Assembly: GCA_022497145.1 (NCBI GenBank) | Contig: MU385924.1 | Coordinates: 1-64,000 of the forward strand | Length of the DNA: 64,000 bases | Direction: 5' to 3' | DNA from: Rostrohypoxylon terebratum | Lineage: Eukaryota > Ascomycota > Sordariomycetes > Xylariales > Hypoxylaceae | Part shown: piece by piece, positions 34,224 through 45,815 of the stretch | How positions within the stretch are numbered: the stretch's first letter is position 1 | Layout: each line of letters begins with the position of its first letter | Program-made: the position numbers and the translations under genes | The notes under the pieces: model-generated | The model's database searches: none | Seen by the model: the letters and a program-made list of their open reading frames with translations, nothing else | Told to the model about the DNA's origin: nothing

Positions 34224-35754
34224 TCAACAAGGCGCGAAAGGTATATACTACATCCCTAGTCCAATTACTCATACACATTTCGGCTCTAACACGTATCTCC
34301 CTGCTTCCTTATAGCCGAAATTCGAGCTTCACCTCACCATCTACGATCTCAACAACGTGCCGCTCGTAGCGGGCACATCCACGATCAAATGGCATCTTCC
34401 AAACTCCATGCATAGCGAGCACCGTGGCCGTACAGCAAAATGTTCCATCGACAAGATCAACCACCGCGTTCTCTACAACTACTCCAAGATCGTCCCTCTC
34501 CGCATCTCCATCGATCGCGCCAACAACTTAACCGATTGCCCTATCGAATTCGAGGTGCTCCAAGAATTTCCTTTAGCCACCGGTGGTCGCGACGAAAAGA
34601 TTCCTCTCGGCTACGTCCGTCTCAACCTGAGCGAATATGTCGAAGAGAGTGAGAACATCCCTCGCCGCGGCACAGGACCGCGCCAAAGCGTTAGTCTCGA
34701 ATACGCGCGGGCCGGGCAGGGCTTATCGCATCGGCGACAAAGTAGTAGCAAGTCGGCCAGCGGTGCTCCTGTCCTTAGCGGATCAAGCCCAACCAGCGCT
34801 CAACACCCGGAAGAAGTCGACGTCGTAGATGACGAAGCGGAGGAAGGCATTGTGCGACGATATCTAATGCAAGATAGCAAGATCAACAGTACACTCAAGA
34901 TCGGGATCCTCATGGTCCAAATCGATGGCGAGCGGAATTACATCGCACCCGCGCTCAAGACAGCGCCCATGTTCGGTGGCATCGCCGGAATCATGACGGG
35001 TACCGGCAACGACCAGCAAATCCAAGTCGAAGGTCCCCCGGAGGATGGTTCTCCGCCTTCTAGTAGCAACAACAACAATCCCCCGGGCGCTAGCAGCCTC
35101 AGCAAATCCCGCGACGCCTCCGAACTTCAGGATATGTACCGTCGCGCGCTAGCCGCCAGCTGGGCCTGCCAACCGGGCGAGCTACCCGCTGACGAGTGTA
35201 TCGAGGACATTTTCGCCGGTGGCGATGGTTGGAGCGACACTACGCGCCCCGGAATTAAGCCGCCTACTCGTAGGAGGAGTAGTCGTCAGTCCGTCGACAG
35301 CAGCCACAGTAATACAAACAGCAACAGCGGCAGCGCTAGCGGCGACGATGCTTCCGCCGGTCTCGGTGGTAATACCCTGCGACCGAGCGACTTCCGACGC
35401 ATGCGCCCGCCCGGACATGCACGAACATACAGCGGCGGGAGCACGCATACGGTCATGGGCAACCCGCCTTCTCACCTAGGCGCAGGAGGTCGAGGTCGTC
35501 GGGGCAGCGGTAGGCTCCTTAAGGAGGAGATGGCGCATACCCACGACGGAGCCCACGACGCCCTGCATATGGGTATTGGCGGCGGTAACTCCAGAGGCCT
35601 GCACGATCGCAGCGAAAGTCTTGCAAGTTTAACCCCGACCCTAGGAAGCGATCTCGATCGCGGACGCGAGGGATTCCGTCGCCCGAGAGAGGTGGATGAA
35701 TATGAGGAGCGGGAGGATCTAATCGCCTGGGCTCTGCCGGGGACTGTTTCGTAG
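34205..35754 (+). CDS. NT-C2 domain protein (EEIG1/EHBP1-type)
   Basis: Two exons (34205-34240, 34315-35754) give 491 residues starting MRNFPIVNKARK. The N-terminal C2 domain of the EEIG1/EHBP1 type (PF10358) covers about 10-200: PKFELHLTIYDLNNVPLVAG, STIKWHLPNSMHSEHRGRT, KINHRVLYNYSKIVPLRISI and EFEVLQEFPLATGGRDEK. It ends with RYLMQDSKINSTLKIGILMV. Such domains bind membranes or Rab GTPases. The C-terminal 270 residues are disordered, rich in Ser, Gly, Asn and Arg, with one likely helix SELQDMYRRALAASWACQ followed by PGELPADECIEDIFAGGDGW. The latter two segments look conserved and may be a partner-binding site. The intron follows codon 12. Confidence 0.88.
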
Positions 35755-36652
35755 GAACGCGACCCTAAAGGCAAAGGCAAAAGCAAGGAGAAAGAACCGA
35801 GTGCGTAGAAGGGGGTGGTGTGGTATATATCCCGAAGATGGTGGCTTCGCTCGTCTATCTGCTGCGACATTTGCGTACAGCATTATCTACGACGAGCGTA
35901 TAGCGTTCTTGCGCGACACGACACGGGTACGGGACATACGTACTTTCATATGTTCATCTGTTCATCTTCATCTTCATTCCTCATCTTCGCACTTACACCC
36001 ACAACATACCATACCTATAGATTTTTGCTATGTCTGCGGCGGCGCTGGTCTACTTGACGCTTTCACGCTTTAGCACTGTTAGCTTGAGCATAATGGAATA
36101 GAAAACTATGGGGGAGGGTTGATATTTTTTTATAGAAAGCGGGAGTAGGGATGCCTCTTTGTGTGTTTTGCGTTTGCGTTTGTCATATCCATGTACCTCC
36201 CCTCTCCACGTTACCTACTATACATGGTACACCGAGCGAAGGATTAAAAATAGCGCGTCCCTCGGCTGGGCGAAATTGTGAAATTCACTTTACCTAATTA
36301 TAAGAACGTATCAACGACATCCATCATCTCTCACATATCACATTGGTTGTTTTACATGAACAGGTCACTAGAACGTAGATCAGGTATGACTTGTACGGTG
36401 CGTTGTGTTGTGTCATGTTGTGCAAAATGTCATTTTTTTCTCTATTCTGTATGCCTGCCTGGTTGGTAGGTATTCTTGCTCCCAAGAACGCGGAACACCA
36501 GATGCGTCCCACATCCCGCATGACATGCATTCCTTCCGTCCGTCTATCAAGAGACCACTACGCCAAGCATCATAGACCTCCCGTATTCATCAGACCTCAT
36601 TAGACCGAAATCAGGGAGGGGCATAAAAAGGTTAGGTGCCAGAGGGTCCAAT
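35755..36652. other. Intergenic between convergent genes
   Basis: Pyrimidine-rich ATCTTCATCTTCATT-type sequence near 35945-35985 and T-rich stretches; probably 3' UTRs of the NT-C2 and SSZ1 genes. Confidence 0.45.
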
Positions 36653-38516
36653 TCAAGGGGCCTCCAAATTACCCCTAACGCCACCCTTGCCGCCGACCTC
36701 TCTCGTCGTGAGGGTGACTGAGAGGTTGAACGCAACATTGATGGTGACTTCGACTTTGCCGCCCTTCTTGACGTCTCGGATAGCCGCCTCGGCCAGGGTA
36801 GCCCCTACTTTCCAGACCTTTTCACGGTGCTCCTCCTCTTCCTCCTCGGAGTTGTCGAAGTCGCTATCGTCCTCATCCTCGTCGTCCTCATCACCACCCT
36901 CCTTCTTGCCGTTCTCCTTCGGCTTAGGCTCGGGTTTAGTCACCTGAATATGGGTGTTGCCCTCAACGACCTTCACCAATACACTACCTCCGTTCTCGGG
37001 AACCGCGATGTGCGCTGTCCGGCGAGCGGGAACAGCGGTCTCGGGAGCAATGATCGGAATGAATGTCTCCTCACCTTCCTCTGACGATGAGATAACACCG
37101 ATCGCATTCGTGATGTGTTTCACAGTCGTGACCGCGGGGTGTGTCGATTGGTCGATATCATCAGCCTCATATTCTTGAATCAAAGAGGCTTGGAGGGCTG
37201 CACCACGAGCTTGGAGTTCGGAGGGATTAATAGCGGTGGCGCTGGTTGAAGGAGCCTGTATGGTTGTGGTCTCCGGGAATATCGAGCGGAAGTTGGAGGC
37301 GATTCGGGGTGTGTGTGACGTGCCACCCGACAGAATAACCTCGTCAATATCGAGTACATCTAAGCCCGCCTTCTTGATGACACCCTCGACCAATCGGTTG
37401 AAACCTTCAAAGACCTTGCGCGCAATTGTCTCATAGCGTAGTCGGTTAATGGTGGTTTGGAAGTCAATGCCCTCTGCTAAGCTCTCAACGCTAAAGCTAG
37501 CGTTGTTACCAATGCTTAGAGCTTTCTTGGCAGCTTCAGACTCGGCCTTCAGCTTTGCCAAGCTTCTCGCGTTTTCTCGAGGATCGACATTGGCGTTCTT
37601 CTTCATGAACTCCTTAGCGAAGTGATCCATAAGGACACCATCCAGATGAACACCTGCGAACTCGTAGTCATGGGCCGTGGCCAGAATGGTGTAGAGACCA
37701 CCTCGAGAAGCTACGACAGCAACATCGGAGCGAGTACCGCCAAGGTCGGCCACTACAATAATCTTGTCCTTGAGCTCGGCCTCTGGTCTCGCATCATAAG
37801 CGAGAACGGAAGCAATAGGCTCGTTGATTAGCTGAAGAACCTCGAGGTCGGCATCGTTCGCAGACTGGATCAAAGCCTCTCGTTGGGCTTCTGTGAAATT
37901 TGTAGGTACCGATATAACGGCAGAGGTAACCTTCTTTCCAAGGTAGTCGGAGGCGGATTGTAAAAGGCGGCGTAGGTATCGGGTAGATATCTCCTTGACG
38001 GAGAGGGTAGAGGGCTCTCCTTCTGCATTTTCCTGAATAGTGAAAGAGATTGTTCCAGTCGAGTCCTGGGGGTGGGCAGCTGCATGACAATGTGTAGGGT
38101 CGATGGACTTGAAGCTGTCGCGAAGGTAAGCAAAACGATTCAAAAGCAATAGATTTGGCATAAAATACGTACTCTTGACCGAGGAAGTCCTTGAAGGAAA
38201 TGATGGTGTTCTTGGGGTTGCGGACTAGGAAGGCCTTGGCCTGGTTTCCAGTATACTCTTCGCCTTCGACATAGGATAGGATGGTAGGGATCTGACGGTC
38301 TGTTGTAGAAAGTATTAGCTATAGTATTCCTCGCAAATTAAGGGAAATGGAAAATAGTTTTAGTTTTTTTGGCTTCTTACCTCCATCTTCGTTGGCAATC
38401 ACGACAGGGCTGTCGTCGATCGTGCAAGCGATAGAGCTGTATGAGTTACCATAGGATATACCAATGGCAACTCGCTCATCTGGCGAAACGCCAGGTTGAG
38501 TCTTGGTCTCGCTCAT
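36653..38516 (-). CDS. SSZ1: Ribosome-associated Hsp70 Ssz1
   Basis: Ssz1 pairs with zuotin in the ribosome-associated complex, which stimulates Hsp70 Ssb on nascent chains. Three exons (38516-38381, 38299-38173, 38114-36653) give 574 residues. It opens MSETKTQPG and has the atypical nucleotide-binding domain VAIGISYGNSYSSIAC, in which the usual GIDLGTT is replaced by GISYGNS, diagnostic for Ssz1. Further blocks are RQIPTILSYVEGEEYTGNQA, VISVPTNFTEAQREALIQSA, LINEPIASVLAYD, VVADLGGTRSDVAVVASRGG and VILSGGTSHTPRI. The C-terminal substrate-binding region is short, as in Ssz1, and interrupted by an acidic loop (EDDEDEDDSDFDNSEEEEEE). It ends in a Gly-rich tail. Confidence 0.94.
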
Positions 38517-39147
38517 GAGTAGGAACCTGTCGAAATTTCTGAATGTACTGAATAGAAGTAGTAAAGTGAGAGGACTGTGCTAGTTGAAAGGTCTAAAAGA
38601 CTGCCCGTCTAACGAGTCTGACGGTGGTGGTGAATGGGGTGAATGGTGGGTGGTGGGGTGTAAGACTCCAATTCAGCGACCTACCAAATTTTTGTTCTCG
38701 AAAAAAGAGAAAAAATAAAGTTCCCTCGACGCTACCCCAATAGAGAGCATTAGCGTTTCGATAAGGAATTTATGTCACTCAAAGTCAACGATAAGCATGG
38801 GCTCGGATAAACTCGGGGTCAATAGTCATTGTATTAGTACTAGTACCAAAGTCTAAATACCTATATAGGTTGTTGGTGGTGTTACGTAATCAAAGAGATA
38901 AGAGGGGATTTCAGTGTTTTAGATTGAAAGTTTAAAACAGAAAAAAAAAAGACATCATTATCAATCCTACAAGGTATTTCAGTGACGAAATCCAATTAAC
39001 TGTCTGACAATAAACATTGAATATACGCTTCCAATGAAATAGTCCTTCCTTCTATCCACCAAACCCCGATCGCGCTATGTACTAAGGATGTGATTTTCAT
39101 TCCCTTTTACAGGTTTTTCCAAACCACCACCTACCAATAGTATCGCC
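38517..39147. other. Intergenic
   Basis: SSZ1 promoter side and 3' flank of the protease gene; includes an A-tract near 38939-38950. Confidence 0.45.
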
Positions 39148-40568
39148 TCACAATGTTACCTTGTTTTCATCCCACCCAAAACCAGATACCTCCCAGCCAT
39201 GATGTAGAAGATTGACACTCCGGATAATCCGAGGGTCCTGTACTGAGAGATCACCAAGCATGGCAGCCATATATTTGATGAATTTCTCAACGTCGTTGCC
39301 ATTGTGATTTATGGCCACAGCTTTATTAGTTCGAATGAACTTCTTGGTCTTTCTGCCGTTCTCATAGATTTCGACAGCCTTGCAACCACTTCCTCTGTGA
39401 ATGGCTATAACCGTCTCGGAAGGGCCCACGAGCGGACCGCCAGAGTTTCCTTCAATATTGATATAGAGTCAGCAACGGAATTGCTCAAGTGAAATTCTGT
39501 ATTCATACCTGGTTCCGTGTCTCCATCATGGCAAAGCAGAGGGCTACCGCAGGTGTAATGAACGTCGCTGTGGCTGAAACAAAGTTGATTGTACGTCTGC
39601 TCGTCCTCATGCCTCAGCATGTCATAAGGGAAACCATAGATCTTAACTCCAGTCTGGTCATCAGAGATTGGTGTGGTCTCATATTTCATGCGGCGGACCC
39701 CTCTAGGAAATGCTTTCGAAACATGGAGAATAGCGAAATCGTTCTTCGCCGAACTATCTTTGGCCCATTGGAAATGAACAACTCCAGTATCTACACAACG
39801 GCCATCAGAACCGGCGCGTGCATCCCGTCGAACGGTAATGGACTGAGCTAGCCCAAATTCACGGCACCAAATAATATGGCCAGCAGTGAGCACACGGCAA
39901 TCATCAATGACTGTCCCTGCTCCATATTTCCTGTGCCGGAGTCCCAAATGGTCTACGAGTACTGCGAGAACCATCAAAAATCCTAGGGTATGTTAGCATT
40001 GAGAAAACGGAACTTGAGCACAGCACGTACCGCTACAAGACCCTCCATCCTCAACATTGTCAACTGGGCTCACAGTCCTGGGGTTTCTCCCCAACACAGC
40101 TTCAGGGTGATTCCATCGTGGTGGAAGTTGAAATACGATTGCCTGAGGCTCACGCCCGTCGCTCATTCTAAGATTTCGGATATGCTCCAGATCTGAGCAG
40201 TGATCACACTTGCCCCGCATCTGGCGAACGACGCAGATTGTAGACTGCGTCGGCATATCATGATCATTGGACGGTATTCCATCCATGAGCTGTTCCCTTT
40301 GAAGTGATCCTTCTAGCTCTTTTAGAAGGTTTTCGGTGATACGCATTAAATACTCATTCTCAGAATATTTATCTGTAGATAGCGTAGACTCGATAGAGAC
40401 AGACAATGTCGATCCGACGTGAACACCCATTAATCGTGTGAAGAGGACCATTCTCTCGACAAGATCTTCTTCCTCGACTTCAAGACATAGGCGACTTTCC
40501 CCGATGACAACTTCCACGATAGTATTGGGTCGGTCCGCAACATGCTTGAAGCTGACGATCATCGACAT
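39148..40568 (-). CDS. Trypsin-like serine protease with unrecognised N-terminal half
   Basis: Three exons (40568-40031, 39982-39509, 39449-39148) give 437 residues. The C-terminal part (about 180-430) is a chymotrypsin-fold protease: GAGTVIDDCRVLTAGHIIW (His215), AKNDFAILHVSKAFPRGV (Asp261) and EPGNSGGPLVGPSETVIAIHRG (Ser340), a full triad. The GNSGGP motif is only restored when intron 2 is removed. No signal peptide is present, so it is probably intracellular. The first 180 residues (starting MSMIVSFKHVADRPNT) contain acidic helices, a CDHC pair in GKCDHCSDLEHI and no domain I recognise. Resemblance is to V8/Trypsin_2-like or HtrA-like peptidases rather than to secreted trypsins. Similar protease domains are known as N-terminal modules of some fungal NLR proteins, but no NLR part is present here. 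Confidence 0.83.
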
Positions 40569-41650
40569 TGTGACTTGTAATGAGTAATTTGAAGAGGGGA
40601 TGTTGGGTTAATACTCTTAAGAAAGAAAGTTGCGAGAGGGAGAGGCAAGCCATTATATTGAGCCATGGTGGTAAAAAATAACAGTGCAGCGAGCAAGTCT
40701 TGAGCAACTTCCTATGTCCCTAAGTGTTAATACTTGCTCGATCAAGATGATTGTTGGATTCAACCAATCAAGCGAAGAATTAACGGAGACGACAATACTA
40801 ATGGGAATGCCTCTTCAGTTCGCCAATGATTATTGAATGTGTGACGGCCTTGCATATGATGGGGTATGGTCACGTCCATGCAGGCCTAGCCTTTTACGCC
40901 GTAGGGCTGCGATTGGGTGTCAGGTAACCTACCTGAGCAGGTCGCCTATATAATTACTATGGATATAGGCTATATGGTTTAATGGAATATATATTCTTTT
41001 ACTTCTGTATCCAGTCAGCCAGTCTACATAGATTTTATATGCAACGCCTACCTACATAAGGTACTAAACCTATTAGGAAAACTTCCAAGTTGTTTTAAAG
41101 TATTTTTATGGGTCTTGCACGTTTGCCAATCAAGCCCATGGGGTACTCGAGAGTGATTGTAGACAGTACCAGTACCCCGGGAGGCTTTTGACTCTCAACC
41201 CGCGACTCACCATATGACAGATACTGGGGAGTGGCCATCCATCTCATGTTCCAAGGGAGATCACGTGGAATCCTGAGATTTGAAACCTCTCATCGCACAA
41301 GTGATGATACTCTAAGAAATAATGAAAATTGTGTAAATTGTGTTTGATAAGCCCATTATGAAGTACTGTAGTAGTGATAATGATGTTGTCAACTTTTTCT
41401 TAAGATTTAAACTTCAAATCTAAAACATCGAAAACCCATCTTATTCCTTTGATTACATAACCCCACCAACAGTACCTACTGGTTGGTCGAATATGTAGCC
41501 ACAATAACTACCGGGATAACGCCAAATTTTAGCACGCACTAGCCACGAGTCCAACTAAAACAGCCTCAGACTCAATCAGCTCAAGAATCAAGTCCTATTA
41601 AAATTTCAGAATCAGAATCAGGTCTTTCATATTATCAACACAAGATCACA
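40569..41650. other. Divergent intergenic region
   Basis: 1.1 kb between the protease and RRP40 starts, containing ACCTACCTGAGCAGG and CCTACCTACATAAGG-type elements near 40930 and 41047. No gene recognised. Confidence 0.45.
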
Positions 41651-42453
41651 ATGGCAGTAGAAAAGAGCGAGAGGATATTCGTCCTCCCTGGAGATGAAAT
41701 AAATCCATCACTAATTCCCTCTCATCCAAAGCGACCGTTAAGATTAGGCCCTGGACTTCGACACATCCCTCCGAATGAGCTGGTCCCTACAGTCGCTGGC
41801 CAACTTGTCACAGATTACAGAAAGAACTCGATATGGGTTGAGTATAACGGAGGACGAGTGAGTCCCATTTATATTTTATCAAATTTCATACTCAATGCTA
41901 AATAGCAATGTAGTACATACCAACGGTCGGTGACCTGGTCATCGGATGCGTTCACCACTCAGCAGTAGACTACTTCTACGTCATGCTCTCCGGCTATACT
42001 TCCAATGCCGTACTACCTCAGCTAGCATTTGAAATGGCTACGAAGAAAACGCGGCCTAACTTAAACCCCGGAGCATTAGTCTACGCAAGAGTCAGCCTTG
42101 CCAACCGGCACATGGACCCCGAGCTCGAATGCGTCTCGCCTAGCACCGGCAAGGCAGACGGCCTAGGTCCACTAAATGGCGGTATGCTATTCGACATCTC
42201 TCTCGGAATGGCTCGTCGACTTCTCATGCGCAAGTCCGTGGAAGAGGGCAAGGTCATCGTCCTAGAAGAACTTGGAGCCGCGGGCCTCGCGTTTGAGACA
42301 GCCGTCGGCCGAAACGGGAAGATCTGGGTCAACAGCGAAAAAGTCAAGACCGTGCTAGCCGTCGGACGAGCGGTGAAGGAGACGGATGAGAAGAATCTCA
42401 CGATCGAGCAGCAGAAGAAACTAGTCCGGAAACTGGTCAAGGAAATGACTTAG
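41651..42453 (+). CDS. RRP40: Exosome RNA-binding subunit Rrp40
   Basis: Cap subunit of the RNA exosome, guiding RNA into the 3'-5' decay and processing core. Two exons (41651-41857, 41914-42453) give 248 residues, matching the usual length of about 240. The N-terminal domain has FVLPGDEINPSLIP and LGPGLRH. The S1 domain follows at the exon junction, YIPTVGDLVIGCVHHSAVDY then FYVMLSGYTSNAVLPQLAFE. The KH domain carries the family's GxNG motif as VGRNGKIWV (residues 201-204). It ends in a Lys-rich helix. Confidence 0.95.
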
Positions 42454-43043
42454 AGCGGTTCAGGAGAAGCGAACCTAGGACCTAGGTTACCACTATTTCC
42501 TTGATATTTTAATGATACCCAAATGTCCCAGTCGAATTCTACGTCCGACTCGCTTAGGCAGTTCTGTGATCCACATGTGCAGATAACCAATTAAGTAGAA
42601 AGGGACTCATCCCTTCGCAAAAACCGAGTTGTCCTTCCCGTCAGCTTATGGTTTTGCCATTTTAGGCCATTTTATTGGCTGCAGCGCGCTGAGCCGTAAT
42701 TTTCGTATCCCCAATGCAGATCAATAAGACACTTACAAATCTCAGATCTCGTCAAAGAATTCTTATAATCACGTCATAAATAGAATAGTCTCTTTAAATA
42801 AAACATTGAACTCGTAGAAACAGAGAAACATGCTTTCCAGTGCATTTTTCGTGTTTATTATGCTACTAACCTAACTCCAGGTACCTACCTTCGTGTACTC
42901 CGAGCCCGCCTGTCGAAATCCAACCGCTGCTGACCTAGCAGCGGAAAGAAGAAACAGAAGTCGACTACCTACCCAGAAACATGCTTACCTCAAGGACCGT
43001 CATAGCCACCATCCATCAGTACGAGACGAACTTACCCTCCCCT
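42454..43043. other. Intergenic between convergent genes
   Basis: Contains an ACCTAGGACCTAGGTTACC sequence near 42473-42491; otherwise featureless AT-rich DNA. Confidence 0.45.
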
Positions 43044-44709
43044 TTAGAGCCACTTTGCTTGCAATTGGGGTTCCAACCTCTGCCTCTCCAAGCAGCTGGG
43101 ACACACTTGATTATCGTCGCCTTTTGCCAACTCTGAGCAATAGCACGATTGCACCGCGCAAGAATATTCCGGGGATAGTGTACTGACGGAGAGAAGGACA
43201 TCTAACAAATTTTCACCGCTCTGCACCTTCCCTCCATTATTCTCTTCGCGCATAACCGCGGCAGAGGGAAGTCCTCGTTCGAGGAAGCCATTGAGTCCCG
43301 CCGTTCGTAGCAACGGGGGAACCTGCAAGGAAGTACTTACGGGTGTGGCCTTAGACGGTCTTCTACTGCGCACAACTGTGATGAATGGGGTCAGCAACTC
43401 CTGGAGGGAAGAGATGGCGCTAAGCACTTTCGGCATGTCTCGGAAGGAACGGACTCCTTGGTCGGTTCATTCCAGGAGGTCCTGCCTCTTAAGACTGCCC
43501 GAATGGGGGAGAGGGAAGCTTGGTGTACGTACTGTAGGTTGCCGTGGCAGTAGCTGGGACGCGGATGCTAGGAATTGGTGAAAGGTTTGTTGGGCGGGAT
43601 AAAGGAGCACTCCTGCTGCGACCCATTTGAATTCTTCTCTGCATATCAACGACAGCTGTGTAAGATGGGCTGGGCTTGCTGGGCTTGCTGGGCTCGGAGC
43701 TCGGGATGTCAGCTCTCCAAGCCGGGACCTTGGGAGCGTTTTCTAACTTAGGCACGCTGGGCAAGCCTCTTCCCTCTGGATTTGGGATACCCATGATCTG
43801 ATCCGGTTCTCTGGCCTCGGTAACTTTCTTTGCGATGAAGGACGTGGGATCTTCTTCTTGGTATACGGCACCCCGTCGAGAAGAGTGCTTATGTCGCTGC
43901 CGCATCAGTTCTTTTCCCTGTGCTTTAGGAGGGCGCGGGGAGTATGGGCGTCCCTCAAGTTGATCGTTCTCATCGTCAATTAGGTCCGAGAGATCAAGAG
44001 GCTCGTTCGTCCTGTGTTCCAGTACGGCATTGTCGGGTATGGCCGGGAAAGATTTGAAATCGCTACCACTGGTTGGCAAAGGCTCAATATCTTGCGGAAG
44101 TTTTGGGAGAATTGGTAGAGAAATATCTCTCTTGGATATTTTGCGAGATGGAACTGGCTTCCTCGGAATTGGTGCTTTCTTAGAACGCTTTGCGAACCTG
44201 GACCGTGACTTGGAACGCAATTGGCGGCGGTCGCCGTGCCGGTTCCGATGGACAACAGGCTCCGGTTCTCGAACAGGTCGAACAGGAGTCGGTGGGAAAT
44301 CTCGGGGGTGCGTTGCTGTCATGGGGGTTCTCAGACGAAACGGTTGTCCTCTCCAGTAGGGGCTCTTAGGGTCGAGCGAAGCCAGTTCTCCTGTTGAGAT
44401 GTACGCCTCAGGAGGAACCATTTCAGGCTCGATGACCTCTCTTCGTAGACCATTATTTTCCTTGTACTCGAGGAATTTCCGACTTACATGATAAGCAGCT
44501 CTTCTACCAAAGGTGTCGAAGAAGAAGTCAAAACATCTATTGCAAACTCGGAGCACATTGGTCCGGGCCGACTCCGCTTCACAATCTCCAACCATTGAAC
44601 CGAGACAGGGGTAGTCCTGCCTGAACTGATATCGCCAGCATCTATCGAACTCTCGCTCCTTGTGACGACAAGCGTAACGAAGGGTCAAGCGTTTGCATGT
44701 GCAAGGCAT
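43044..44709 (-). CDS. Fungal Cys-rich-N-terminus protein of unknown function
   Basis: Exon 1 runs from ATG 44709 and reads 406 codons if unspliced, stopping at 43489. I prefer a splice at a GTACGT donor (43532) to an AG at 43457. This joins the frame to a second open exon (43456-43044) and gives 529 residues in correct phase. The N-terminus is Cys/His-rich: MPCTCKRLTLRYACRHKERE, then RCWRYQFRQDYPC, DCEAES and VLRVCNRCFDFFFDTFG, a probable zinc-binding module common in fungal unknowns. The middle is disordered and rich in Pro, Ser, Lys and Arg, with KPSKPS repeats. The putative C-terminal exon ends in another Cys group (CYCSEL, QVCPSCLERQRLEPQLQAKW). No function can be assigned. Confidence is high for exon 1, moderate for exon 2. 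Confidence 0.62.
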
Positions 44710-45815
44710 GTTGGCGATATTTTACCTACCTTTACCTACCTGGGAAAGATTTGGTAGCTGAAAGGGTGTAAGTGTTGAGGTTATCACTCAAGTATGTATC
44801 TAGAAAAGAAGACCGTTCAACCTGTTCAACAAATCTTCTCTCTAGAATCTTCGGGTGATGGAATCGGTGTCCTACAAGCAGGAGGACGAGTTAACTAGAA
44901 CTTCACGTCAGATATTTATACCAGGGCACTCGCTTCGTCAATGCGATTGTTTGATGGCATTGTAAACAACATTGCTTTCGTTTGTAGTACACAAGGCGAG
45001 GCTTTGTTAACAAGATGATTGTTTCTTTGAGAGTTCCGTAGGAAGCATTGTTGATAGCTAAACAGGGAGTGCACGATTCTTAGTCGTTTGGGTTGAGCCA
45101 GCTATGTTCGAATTGTAGCATATCGTTTAATTATCTTTGACTAATCGCCAAGCGCTCCGAGGTCTTTGACGATGAAAACAAAGCTGTGAGATCATACTAG
45201 TACTACAGTCTTACCTATGCCTAACCAAGGGTAGGGACGGCCATCGTATCTGCCTTCTGACCGCATGCAGGGCGATTCGTCCTCGTTGGAAGTTATCTCG
45301 CGGATGAGGACATGCGCTAAATCTTGTTCCTGCGCCTTTGCGAAAATGAAGATCTTGTGGGCGTTAAGAGTGGCTGGAGGGGCTGTGTAATACAATCCGA
45401 TTACTCATAACGGATCGAGATAATTCGTCGCCAACCAGAAGTTTGTGAGATTGATGTAGCTGACCGATTGACTCATAGCTGATAAATCTTAAGGATGTGT
45501 GTTGAAACGGATTGAAATGAGTTGAAATTCAAAAGTATATGAGACTGATTGAATTGTATAAGAATAGGATTAGGTTCTAATCTGTAGAACAAAGGACGCT
45601 ACTTCCCTCTATATTTTCCTGTTTCCTTATGACCTACCTACCCCACCAAAGCTTCCCAGCCCGCCAGCCCACTTTCGTCATCGGTGCTTCTAATTTATAG
45701 AAGCTTCCTTCTCTAAATTTCGCCCAAGACTCCTAAGTCCTGTCAATATTTTTTAAAACTTCCCTGGACTCTCACTCTCTCACTTAGATAAGGTGCCAAT
45801 CTGGAGTCGCAGACT
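44710..45815. other. Divergent intergenic region with a possible unassigned exon
   Basis: Contains TTACCTACCTTTACCTACCT (44721-44740) just upstream of the Cys-rich gene. A minus-strand open segment at about 45196-45395, starting APPATLNAHKIFIFAKA and running into a GTAAGA donor, has coding-like codon use. I could not complete a gene model around it. Confidence 0.35.

Noticed and set aside
43200..43700. Tandem GGGCTTGCT-like repeat near 43675-43695
   Set aside because: It is the codon repeat of the KPSKPS stretch of the Cys-rich protein, not an independent element.
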